A stretch of DNA of 9,843 nucleotides, taken from Methanosarcinales archaeon. Lineage in GTDB: Archaea; Halobacteriota; Syntropharchaeia; Alkanophagales; Methanospirareceae. The notes under the pieces were generated by a model that was not told the origin of the DNA, ran no database searches, and saw only the letters and a program-made list of their open reading frames with translations. This document shows positions 1 through 5,927 of this stretch, piece after piece. The translations under genes were made by a program, and so were the position numbers. The stretch is taken from contig JAENXH010000035.1 in the NCBI GenBank assembly GCA_016649585.1, forward strand, positions 1 to 9,843, given 5' to 3'. The number at the start of each line of letters is the position of its first letter. Position 1 is the stretch's first letter.

Positions 1-50
1 CCTTAAAGCTCTGTTAACGCTTATCATAGTTAATATCACTGAGCATATCC

Positions 51-63
51 AATTTAAAAATCT
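51..63 (+). promoter_or_regulatory. Possible TATA box for the first gene
   Basis: AATTTAAAAATCT resembles an archaeal TATA element. A transcription start about 25 bases downstream (near 80) would give a leader of about 20 bases before the ATG at 104. No convincing Shine-Dalgarno sequence precedes that ATG. The surrounding 100 bases are generally AT-rich, so the match is weak. Confidence 0.3.
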
Positions 64-103
64 CTTAGTGAAGATCGCCCTTAATTAGCAACAAGTCTAA
101 TAT

Positions 104-1051
104 ATGCAAATTGGCGAAGGCATGGCTGTTAGTGATTGGTATCTCTGGAAACTTTATAAAGAGCGATATTGGTTAACTTATGAAGATACATATGTGATAC
201 CTTATGAGAACGACCTATACATAGCAGTTCCAATTGTATCCTACAGCGTAAAGCACAGAGGTTTGGTGTTGTATACTGTACCACGATGGGGCGGTATAGC
301 ATTAATCGATTCAGCAGGTAATATTCAATTTCTCAAACCATCAGAAGCATTAGAAAATCCAGTGCTAAAAGAACAAAAACTCTTTCCAGAGGAATTAACT
401 CGATATTACGTGAATTCGTTCAGATACAAACAAGGCATCGTGAATAAGTGGTTCTATCATGTAGAGCAGCTAGAGATAGCAGAAGTTCCCGGACAATATA
501 ACGAGCAGCCCTTTTTGATTAATACTGATCTGGGCATGAAATGGATAATCACTTGCGAACCCTATGGCGAAGCACACGGTATCTTCAAAATCTATGTGAT
601 AGATGCAAGAACAGGCGCTATGCAGTCATTTACACAAAGCAAACAGGCAGCTTTAGTGGGTCCTGTTAAAGCAACTGATTATCTACGAAAAGCGAATCCT
701 ATTGTTGACTGGAGCAGATTTATCTTGGTGGAACCAATACCCGTGATATTGAATAACACCTTTTACTGGCATGTACGTGTCATTCCAGACGATGCTTCAG
801 GTATATCATATAATGCCATGGTAGATGCATTAACTACGGATGTAACCGAGTTGAAAACGGAAAAGGAATTGCGAGACTATCTTACAGGTGAACCTATAAC
901 CGATATTGCACCAGAATTCAAAGAGGGTGCTGCTATAGTGATTATCATACAAGAAGACGGAATCGAGAAGAACCGAATCGAAGTGTATCCAAATCAAACA
1001 TTTGTGGTGATTCCTATGGGTGAAGGTGAGAAGGGGAATAGCACTAACTAA
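104..1051 (+). CDS. Hypothetical protein, PepSY-like, possibly an N-terminally shortened membrane-protein ectodomain
   Basis: This 315-residue protein is not recognised with confidence. It has no transmembrane segment and no signal peptide. It is rich in beta-type segments and aromatic residues. The phrase YVIDARTGAM (164-173) resembles the closing strand of PepSY-type domains, and a second similar unit may follow with EPIPVILNNTFYWHVRV (210-226). Three N-x-S/T sequons (N217, N297, N312) fit, but do not prove, an extracytoplasmic location. An in-frame stop (98-100) lies just before the ATG at 104. A second in-frame ATG at 122 (MAVSDWYLW) has a purine-rich GGCGAAGG only one base upstream, too close for a normal ribosome-binding site. 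Inference: comparable archaeal proteins, as I recall them, carry N-terminal membrane spans before such a region, so this may be a shortened copy. It is visibly more AT-rich than the helicase and trpS genes. The ORF is secure; the function is unknown. Confidence 0.75.
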   Translation: MQIGEGMAVSDWYLWKLYKERYWLTYEDTYVIPYENDLYIAVPIVSYSVKHRGLVLYTVPRWGGIALIDSAGNIQFLKPSEALENPVLKEQKLFPEELTRYYVNSFRYKQGIVNKWFYHVEQLEIAEVPGQYNEQPFLINTDLGMKWIITCEPYGEAHGIFKIYVIDARTGAMQSFTQSKQAALVGPVKATDYLRKANPIVDWSRFILVEPIPVILNNTFYWHVRVIPDDASGISYNAMVDALTTDVTELKTEKELRDYLTGEPITDIAPEFKEGAAIVIIIQEDGIEKNRIEVYPNQTFVVIPMGEGEKGNSTN

Positions 1052-1076
1052 CCTTCTCTCTATTTTTTCTTTCCTC
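1028..1076 (+). terminator. Stem plus T-run terminator of the first gene
   Basis: GAGAAGG (1028-1034) and CCTTCTC (1052-1058) form a perfect 7-bp inverted repeat across the stop codon (1049-1051). A pyrimidine-rich tract with TTTTTT at 1063-1068 and further T-rich sequence follows. Archaeal termination needs mainly the T-run, so this is a good stop for rightward transcription even if the stem is incidental. Confidence 0.6.
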
Positions 1077-1135
1077 TTAACTGGATGGCTGATAACTTCG
1101 GTGTATGCTGCAAGCCACAACAATTGTAGTCAGAG

Positions 1136-1146
1136 AATATATAAAG
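1136..1146 (+). promoter_or_regulatory. Strong TATA-like box for a small-ORF or ncRNA transcript
   Basis: AATATATAAAG is one of the better archaeal TATA-like matches in the window. It would start transcription near 1165-1172. Just downstream are only the stop-bounded mini-ORFs MRCKC (from 1156) and ATG-TAA (1161). Any transcript would then run into the 17- and 42-codon ORFs at 1213 and 1279. A B-recognition element is not obvious. Confidence 0.4.
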
Positions 1147-1212
1147 TTTACGGTTATGAGATGTAAGTGTTAATTATTTTGTGTTTGCTTCGGTCTCGAG
1201 GGCGAATTAGAA

Positions 1213-1266
1213 ATGTTACTCCTACTGTTGGACCCGGGATTACCCGAAGAACTTAATAGTGTGTAA
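1213..1266 (+). CDS. Possible 17-residue leader-like peptide with five consecutive leucines
   Basis: The ORF reads MLLLLLDPGLPEELNSV. A GAGGG (1198-1202) lies ten bases before the ATG, an acceptable ribosome-binding site. The five leucines use five different codons (TTA, CTC, CTA, CTG, TTG). The frame stays open upstream of the ATG back to a stop near 1170, so this could instead be the remnant of a longer protein's C-terminus. It ends 12 bases before the next small ORF, so the two could be read as a pair. There is no recognised family; real translation is uncertain. Confidence 0.25.
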   Translation: MLLLLLDPGLPEELNSV

Positions 1267-1278
1267 AGGTAAAGATAA

Positions 1279-1407
1279 ATGATGACGAAAAAAGAATGCT
1301 GCTGGATGAAGGAGAAAGCGAATGGGAGATGGCAGAGAGCGATAATAGGCATAGGATTGGCGTTGATAATGATTGGTTCTGTGATTACAGTGATGACGTA
1401 TCTCTGA
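1279..1407 (+). CDS. Small single-span membrane protein (42 aa), hypothetical
   Basis: This 42-codon ORF starts with tandem ATGs (1279, 1282). An AAAGGTAA (1265-1272) lies about six bases upstream and serves as a plausible ribosome-binding site. The peptide has a basic N-terminal part (K, R and W residues, with a CC pair at 7-8) followed by one hydrophobic span, AIIGIGLALIMIGSVITVMTYL without its last few residues, reaching nearly to the stop. This is the layout of an N-in single-span small membrane protein. Its frame is closed at 1405-1407. The overlapping frame from 1296 continues to 1490 and could represent a frameshifted continuation, so a broken longer gene is the alternative. The family is not recognised. 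Confidence 0.35.
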   Translation: MMTKKECCWMKEKANGRWQRAIIGIGLALIMIGSVITVMTYL

Positions 1408-1492
1408 CTGAAGCGCAAGTATTGTTAAGGGATTTTATCGCTTTGAGGTACTCATTTGCCGTTTACTCATCTTTTAGCGGTTCTATCTGAGA

Positions 1493-1633
1493 TCAGGGTT
1501 CATAAAGATTTGAAACTGAGGTAAATACCTGTGTACTCTGCATTATAGTATCAAAAGCGGTCTTCCCTCTTTCAGACCAGAACCTTCTTGTCCGTGCATA
1601 TTTCCTTTCTTCTTCAAGGATTGAACTCATGCT
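1493..1633 (-). pseudogene. Partial copy of the helicase 3' end (tail fragment)
   Basis: Read leftward, 1577-1633 matches the helicase gene end at 1788-1852. The shared peptide is SILEEERKYARTRRFW, 16 identical residues. Seven of the 16 codons differ and all seven changes are synonymous, six of them towards A or T. An 8-bp deletion upstream of this block (inside a GTTC-tacc-GTTC direct repeat of the intact gene) breaks the frame. It leaves an ATG at 1630-1628 that opens a 45-codon ORF ending at 1493. After the tryptophan the sequence diverges (SERGKTAF... instead of DD-stop). No match extends further on either side. Best read as the remnant of a second, diverged helicase gene or allele; translation of the 45-residue ORF is doubtful. 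Confidence 0.7.
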
Positions 1634-1651
1634 TCAAATCAAACCTTTAAT

Positions 1652-1672
1652 CACACCTTTAAAAAAGGTGTG
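1652..1672. repeat. Perfect hairpin, 9-bp arms with 3-base loop
   Basis: CACACCTTT and AAAGGTGTG flank AAA. The stem lies beside the helicase tail copy. It could terminate transcription, or be a leftover end structure of a lost element. The nearby ACCTTT words (1643-1648 and 1684-1689) echo the stem sequence. Confidence 0.6.
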
Positions 1673-1709
1673 TGCCAAACTGAACCTTTAGAAAATGTTT
1701 AATAGAAAT

Positions 1710-1757
1710 AAAAAAGAGAAATAAATTTCTTTGATCCGACTTTCTTCCTAAGAAAGT
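1710..1757 (-). terminator. Hairpin plus T-run terminator of the helicase gene
   Basis: Just 21 bases past the helicase stop, ACTTTCTT (1739-1746) and AAGAAAGT (1750-1757) form an 8-bp perfect stem with a 3-base loop. A second short palindrome, AGAAAT-AA-ATTTCT, lies at 1717-1730. On the leftward strand these are followed by TTTTTT at 1715-1710. Stem and T-run together make a credible terminator for leftward transcription. Confidence 0.55.
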
Positions 1758-1778
1758 TTGATGGGTCTGGCTCCTTAT

Positions 1779-4679
1779 TTAATCATCCCAGAACCGTCTC
1801 GTCCTCGCGTATTTCCGCTCTTCTTCAAGGATTGAACGGTAGAACTCATGCTCCTCCTCTGTTTCCGTTGCGTTTAACGACGGGTTAAACCTTCGCATTA
1901 TTCTCGATGCCACTTCAGGCCCCACACCGCGTGCCGCAAGCGCAATCACCGCGAGCACACCGTGTGACAAAACCAGATTCGCATTCCGGTACACTCGTTT
2001 AACGCGCTCTTTCTCTTTGTATCCATTTGTCTGATGTGCACCGGATTGTTTCACCAGCTTGATCTCCTCCTTCTCCCACGGCTTTAATGCTGCGATTAAC
2101 CGTGAGTTGCAGACCGGGCAGACGAGCGATTCCGCACCAAGTTCAATAACGGTTCTTACGCGCCTGCGGGATTCCCAGCGCTTGCAATTCACACAGAATA
2201 AGATCACTCTATCATTCATTATCCTATTTCTGAGCGCTTCGATAATTAGACTCTCGTCTCGTTCAGTTGCCAGAATATCGCGCCAGCCTAAATAGCCCGA
2301 AGCACCAATCGGGCTCAGCCCTCGCGATGTGAAATGGATGTGGAGTTCGCCCGATTTTATCCTATTCACTACTTCTATCGTCCGCTCTACATCCAGCTTA
2401 TCAGCGAAGATATCATGCAACGTCTCGTCGTAAATCGGCGTCTCTGAGAACAGTTTTATAAGCGTATCCGCGGAAATCCGTTTCCGGTCAAAATTCTTAC
2501 GCAGCGCACCGAATCGTTTCGCTACGTTTAACAACTCCCATTTGAACAGGAAGGAGTTCTTTAAGGTCTTCTCTAAGAGCACCCGCACAAACTCGGGCTC
2601 GATTGAGTCTAACGTCTGCTGCACCGCTTCTTGCTTCATCCTCATACCTGATTTCAGTTTTATCCGATACGGGTCTATCTCCATAGAGATGTCCGTGCCG
2701 AGTCGAGCGCCGAGCAACGTTATGAGCAGTCTTCCAAACGTCTCGTTTACCAGATGCCCAAAGCACGTGTTCAGCACCACCTCGCGTCCGCCATCCGCTA
2801 TTTCCACAACTATCTCCTGTGACGTTGGCACGGGATAACCTTTCTCAAGTTGACTTGTTATCAATTCGATGAGCGTATCAAAACAATCAGCATTCACGCC
2901 ATAATCCAGCGCCAGCTCATTTTTCAAATCCGAGATGTTTCCGTTAGCCGAAACAAAGTAAGCAATTTTCGCACGTAAATTGCCCACGTCCTGTGCGATT
3001 TCAAACGGAACGGGTATCTCCTCGCCTTCCCAATTCGGGATCTCACCCTCTCGTTTCACGCCCGGCTCTACTTTGAGCCGTGCTCCTCCGCCTCCTTCTG
3101 CATCCAGCTCCGTGTCAACTATTCGCCATGTATCGCCCTTTGCCACGAACAACGCGCCCGGATCCGCAAAGTTCAGCACGAAACGCTCATCCAGCATGCA
3201 GATCAGCTTACCGGTTACTATATCGTACACCTCGACCTTCCGCTCGTCAGGTATCATCGAGAGATTCTCATAATAATAGTTCCGGGTGCTTTTGCTACGC
3301 CATATCCTTTCTCCATCTCGTTTCACCAACCCCTCCTCTGCTAACTGCTCGATCACGTGCATCAAAACCTCAAAAGAGATATTCCTGAACGGATATGCAC
3401 GTTTGAGCACTGCATGGAGCTTATCCGCCGAGATCACACCAACGTCCAGGAGCACACCGCAGAGTTGGTTCGCTAAGACGTCCAATGAGCCATCTTTCAG
3501 TCGAATATCCTCTATTTTACCGTCCCGTGCTCGTTTTGCAATCACTACCGATTCCGCAACGTCGTCCGGCGTAAGCGCAATGATTTTACCGTTTGAGGTT
3601 GCGTGAACAAAGTGCGAGGCACGACCTACGCGCTGCACTAATCTCTTAACTTCGCGTGGCGATGCATATTGGATGACCATGTCAATCAAGCCGATGTCAA
3701 TGCCAAGCTCCATCGAACTGGTGCAAATAAGGCCTTTTATAACGCCACTTTTCAGGTTATCCTCCGCTTCTATCCGCGTCTCCTTTGACAGCGAGCCGTG
3801 ATGCACACCGATTAACCCACGTTCATACCTATTGAGCAGCGAAGCAAGCATCTCCGCCGCTCGTCTCGTGTTAACAAAAATTAAGCTCGACTTGTTTCCC
3901 TCCTCGTTCATCACCTCCCGTATGGTTCGTATATGCGCTAATACCTCCGGGTCAACGGCTAACCCGCGTGCGGCATAAACGTCTTTTTCCGTTCGTTTCG
4001 GACTCAAAACCTCTATCTCAACCGCTTTCGTGGACACTGTGTTCACTACCTGCATCGCCCTATAACCCGCAAAATACTTCGCGACATCTGCCGGATTGCC
4101 AACCGTTGCAGAGAGGCAGATTCGCTGGAAATCACCTGCGAGTTCCGCTATTCGCTCTAACGCAACGGCAAGCTGTGCACCGCGTTTAGAATTCGCTAAT
4201 TCGTGCACTTCGTCTATTATCACGTGCCTCACTGATTTTAAATGCTCACGCAATCGTGCACCCGGAATTATCGCCTGTATCGTTTCCGGAGTGGTGATAA
4301 GCATATCAGGCGGATCTAAAGCCTGCCGCCGCCGTGCATACATGCTCGTATCTCCATGCCGCACTTCTATGGTAATGCCGAGTTGTTCACCCCAGCGCTC
4401 TAACCTCAACAGCATGTCACGGTTCAACGCACGTAACGGCGTTATATAAAGCGCGTAAAAACCTTTCTTCTCACGCTTCTGCTGCTTCAAATCCAGTATC
4501 CTGTGCAGGATAGGTAAAACCGCAGCTTCGGTCTTACCTGAGCCCGTAGGTGCTATAAGCAGCACGTCCTTCCCCTCTAAAATTAGCGGGATGCTTAATT
4601 CCTGCGGTTTCGTGGGAACAGAAAACGTATCTCCTAATACCCTCTGAATCTCCACATTGAACAAAGAGAATGTGTTCAT
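1779..4679 (-). CDS. Lhr-family superfamily 2 ATP-dependent helicase (archaeal Lhr-like)
   Basis: A 966-residue SF2 helicase of the Lhr family; characterised members are 3'-5' translocases linked to DNA repair or RNA handling. All motifs are visible: I APTGSGKT (43-50), Ia TPLRALNRD (80-88), Ib TTPET (129-133), II DEVH (156-159), III SAT (190-192), IV IFVNTRR (267-273), V SSMELGIDIG (321-330) and VI QRVGRASH (349-356). The long C-terminal part fits the winged-helix and Lhr core region. Two CxxC pairs (C829/C832 and C854/C857) form a likely zinc finger, and the tail is strongly charged. An in-frame ATG nine codons upstream (4706) lies inside a 10-bp repeat. I chose the ATG at 4679 because GAGAGGAG then sits at ribosome-binding distance. 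Nothing is missing, so it should be active. The aLhr1 or aLhr2 subgroup was not decided. Confidence 0.93.
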   Translation of the reverse strand: MNTFSLFNVEIQRVLGDTFSVPTKPQELSIPLILEGKDVLLIAPTGSGKTEAAVLPILHRILDLKQQKREKKGFYALYITPLRALNRDMLLRLERWGEQLGITIEVRHGDTSMYARRRQALDPPDMLITTPETIQAIIPGARLREHLKSVRHVIIDEVHELANSKRGAQLAVALERIAELAGDFQRICLSATVGNPADVAKYFAGYRAMQVVNTVSTKAVEIEVLSPKRTEKDVYAARGLAVDPEVLAHIRTIREVMNEEGNKSSLIFVNTRRAAEMLASLLNRYERGLIGVHHGSLSKETRIEAEDNLKSGVIKGLICTSSMELGIDIGLIDMVIQYASPREVKRLVQRVGRASHFVHATSNGKIIALTPDDVAESVVIAKRARDGKIEDIRLKDGSLDVLANQLCGVLLDVGVISADKLHAVLKRAYPFRNISFEVLMHVIEQLAEEGLVKRDGERIWRSKSTRNYYYENLSMIPDERKVEVYDIVTGKLICMLDERFVLNFADPGALFVAKGDTWRIVDTELDAEGGGGARLKVEPGVKREGEIPNWEGEEIPVPFEIAQDVGNLRAKIAYFVSANGNISDLKNELALDYGVNADCFDTLIELITSQLEKGYPVPTSQEIVVEIADGGREVVLNTCFGHLVNETFGRLLITLLGARLGTDISMEIDPYRIKLKSGMRMKQEAVQQTLDSIEPEFVRVLLEKTLKNSFLFKWELLNVAKRFGALRKNFDRKRISADTLIKLFSETPIYDETLHDIFADKLDVERTIEVVNRIKSGELHIHFTSRGLSPIGASGYLGWRDILATERDESLIIEALRNRIMNDRVILFCVNCKRWESRRRVRTVIELGAESLVCPVCNSRLIAALKPWEKEEIKLVKQSGAHQTNGYKEKERVKRVYRNANLVLSHGVLAVIALAARGVGPEVASRIMRRFNPSLNATETEEEHEFYRSILEEERKYARTRRFWDD

Positions 4680-4685
4680 ATCGTC

Positions 4686-4715
4686 TCTCCTCTCATCTCC
4701 TCTCATCTCCTCTCA
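4686..4715 (-). repeat. Three perfect 10-bp tandem repeats carrying the helicase ribosome-binding motif
   Basis: The unit TCTCCTCTCA on the + strand is repeated three times; read leftward it gives repeated GATGAGAGGA. Each copy offers a GAGAGGAG-type Shine-Dalgarno core and an ATG (first bases 4716, 4706, 4696). Only the 4706 ATG is in frame with the helicase. The 4716 and 4696 ATGs open mini-ORFs of 7 and 6 codons, and the latter's TGA overlaps the 4679 ATG. Gain or loss of one unit would change spacing and upstream frames, but not the 4679 start. Confidence 0.85.
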
Positions 4716-4739
4716 TCGAAAAGGTTTACGTTAACTCTA

Positions 4740-4766
4740 TCAAACTTCAAAGCAGAAAAAGTTTGA
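4740..4766. repeat. Inverted repeat upstream of the helicase gene
   Basis: TCAAACTT (4740-4747) and AAGTTTGA (4759-4766) are perfect 8-bp arms around 11 bases. The repeat lies between the end of the protease gene and the helicase start. It could be an operator or part of a terminator for the protease transcript; an oligo-T run sits in the leftward strand of the loop side. The role is undecided. Confidence 0.4.
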
Positions 4767-4835
4767 ACATAAAACGAAATTGGTACAGCTAGCTCAAAGT
4801 GCAGTGCTCGAATGCTTGCCCGCCCCTAAAGCACT

Positions 4836-5702
4836 TTAATCTTGTTCTTGTGCAGTAATCTGCTGCTCTGGCTCCGCGGCTGCCAAGTACCATTTCTTCT
4901 TCCCACGATCAAATTTCGCGCCGATGCTCTTCATGAACAACGCTGTTCGATGTGGATCGATACCAAGTTCGGCAGCCAGTGCAACGGTTGATGCGCCGTC
5001 ACGTTCGGTAATGAACCGTCGTGCTTTATACTCCATCTCTTCACGCGGTGAGATATACACGTCTAATTCATATTTCCATGCTATATCTGCGAGCAGCTTG
5101 AGAATGAGAATGAATACAGGAACAAGAATGAAATACGATGCCCAGTGCACGCTTACCAAACTGTTCCAGGCAAAGTGCATCAATACCGCGCCAATATAAC
5201 CGTAAACGATCATACGTCGTTTCCCCTTAATCTTCGCCACGCCCACCATCAAACCGAAGAGCCCGGTGAACAGAATATGCCCCACCGCGATGGACCGTAC
5301 CGCAGCAAGTTCTAAGCCAAACTCCACGGAGAAGCTATATAAGAGATTTTCAACAATTTCAAAGCCTATTGCAACGGCAGCACCGTAAACAAGACCGTCC
5401 ATAGGGCCTTCTAATTGGGGGTCCTTCCGCATTCGATAGACGTAAATCCCCTTACACGCTTCTTCAACGAGTGGTGCGCTCAATAATCCAGCCCAGAAAA
5501 AGAGAAATGATTCAAGGAGAAACGATAAAAGAACCGCAGGTATCGCGCCCCAACCTACCGCTTTCAAGATCTTACCCAGAGGTTCGGGCCCAAATACATC
5601 CTTCTGATAAATATAGAGAAACCAGAGCACACTCACAATAACGCTGACGTAAACTATCTCAAGCATTAAGTATACTAAGGGAATAAAAGTTATAAATTGC
5701 AC
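4836..5702 (-). CDS. PrsW-family intramembrane metalloprotease with a cytosolic C-terminal domain
   Basis: A polytopic membrane protein of the PrsW group in the CPBP/Abi protease superfamily; Bacillus PrsW cleaves an anti-sigma factor, while archaeal substrates are unknown. The active-site signatures are present: EExxK (E80, E81, K84), FExxEN (E115, E118), and conserved histidines H142 and H176 in hydrophobic helices. About seven or eight hydrophobic segments span 1-208. The last 70 or so residues are soluble and basic, with a helix-turn-helix-like stretch (239-262) and a final GKKKWYL, perhaps a substrate- or nucleic-acid-binding appendage. Start: GTG at 5702 with GGTGA nine bases upstream. 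Alternatively, ATG at 5666 lies about 27 bases past a TTTATAA box (5696-5690), which would suit a leaderless message and give the more usual N-terminus. The helicase follows 156 bp later on the same strand. Confidence 0.85.
   Translation of the reverse strand: MQFITFIPLVYLMLEIVYVSVIVSVLWFLYIYQKDVFGPEPLGKILKAVGWGAIPAVLLSFLLESFLFFWAGLLSAPLVEEACKGIYVYRMRKDPQLEGPMDGLVYGAAVAIGFEIVENLLYSFSVEFGLELAAVRSIAVGHILFTGLFGLMVGVAKIKGKRRMIVYGYIGAVLMHFAWNSLVSVHWASYFILVPVFILILKLLADIAWKYELDVYISPREEMEYKARRFITERDGASTVALAAELGIDPHRTALFMKSIGAKFDRGKKKWYLAAAEPEQQITAQEQD
5690..5696 (-). promoter_or_regulatory. TATA-like box inside the 5' end of the protease ORF
   Basis: Read leftward, TTTATAA is centred about 27 bases before an in-frame ATG (5666). 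This is the spacing expected for a leaderless archaeal transcript. If used, the GTG at 5702 is upstream of the transcript and the protein is 276 residues. The competing evidence is the GGTGA before the GTG. Confidence 0.35.
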
Positions 5703-5927
5703 GCTTTTGCTTCACCAATCGCAGTAATCTCATCACCATGAAGCTCATTTTTATCTCTTGGTTTGGATTATCGAAGTCCTTTTAGAAATGGTAATCGCCT
5801 ATACAAAAGACATGGAATTTTAAGATTTTGTTATACTCACGTAATTTGGAGCTTCTAAAAGATAGCAGCAACTAAGCTTTTAAAGCTGGATTGCAAATCT
5901 ATACTTACATTTTTAGGTGGCGGTAAA
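5703..5927. promoter_or_regulatory. Divergent intergenic region between the protease gene and purS
   Basis: For purS, the near-palindrome AGCTTTTAAAGCT (5875-5887) contains a TATA-like TTTTAAA about 45 bases before the ATG, which would place the start of transcription near 5907. A similar word, GCTTCTAAAAG, lies at 5851-5861, and a third AT-rich element, TTTTAAGATTTT, at 5818-5829. A clear ribosome-binding site, AGGTGG (5915-5920), precedes purS by seven bases. No further gene is seen; a 15-codon ORF at 5738 has no supporting site. Confidence 0.45.

Larger units (their letters stand above)
1052..1778. other. Gene-poor interval of about 730 bp with small ORFs, a gene-tail copy and hairpins
   Basis: No normal-sized gene is supported here. 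Going rightward it holds the terminator of the first gene, a TATA-like box (1136-1146), a 17-codon ORF with a Shine-Dalgarno-like site (1213-1266), a 42-codon single-span membrane ORF (1279-1407), a leftward partial copy of the helicase 3' end (1493-1633), and three short hairpins (1652-1757). The base composition is AT-rich. The mix of tiny ORFs and a partial gene copy suggests a site of past insertion, deletion or recombination, but no transposase or terminal repeats are visible. Confidence 0.7.

Noticed and set aside
830..1123. 97-codon leftward ORF opposite the first gene
   Set aside because: It lies antisense to the end of a convincing ORF and runs across its terminator; it looks like a frame shadow.
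1279..1411. Possible C/D box small RNA (ATGATGA at 1279, GTGATGA at 1390, CTGA at 1404 and 1486)
   Set aside because: The box C and box D words are spaced either 7 or about 100 bases apart, unlike the usual 50-60 base architecture; the words are short enough to arise by chance.
1170..1418. 82-codon leftward ORF
   Set aside because: It overlaps the better supported small ORFs and has low-complexity S/N/P-rich ends, with no ribosome-binding site and no recognisable domain.
2059..4449. Several open frames on the + strand opposite the helicase
   Set aside because: They are antisense shadows of a gene with full helicase motifs, and their translations are rich in S/R/P with no domain.
4796..4837. 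Inverted repeat AAAGTGC/GCACTTT spanning the protease stop codon
   Set aside because: The arms are 7 bp with a 28-base loop and no T-run follows, so a terminator call is not supported.
5738..5785. 15-codon hydrophobic ORF before purS
   Set aside because: No ribosome-binding site or conserved feature; too short to support without data.
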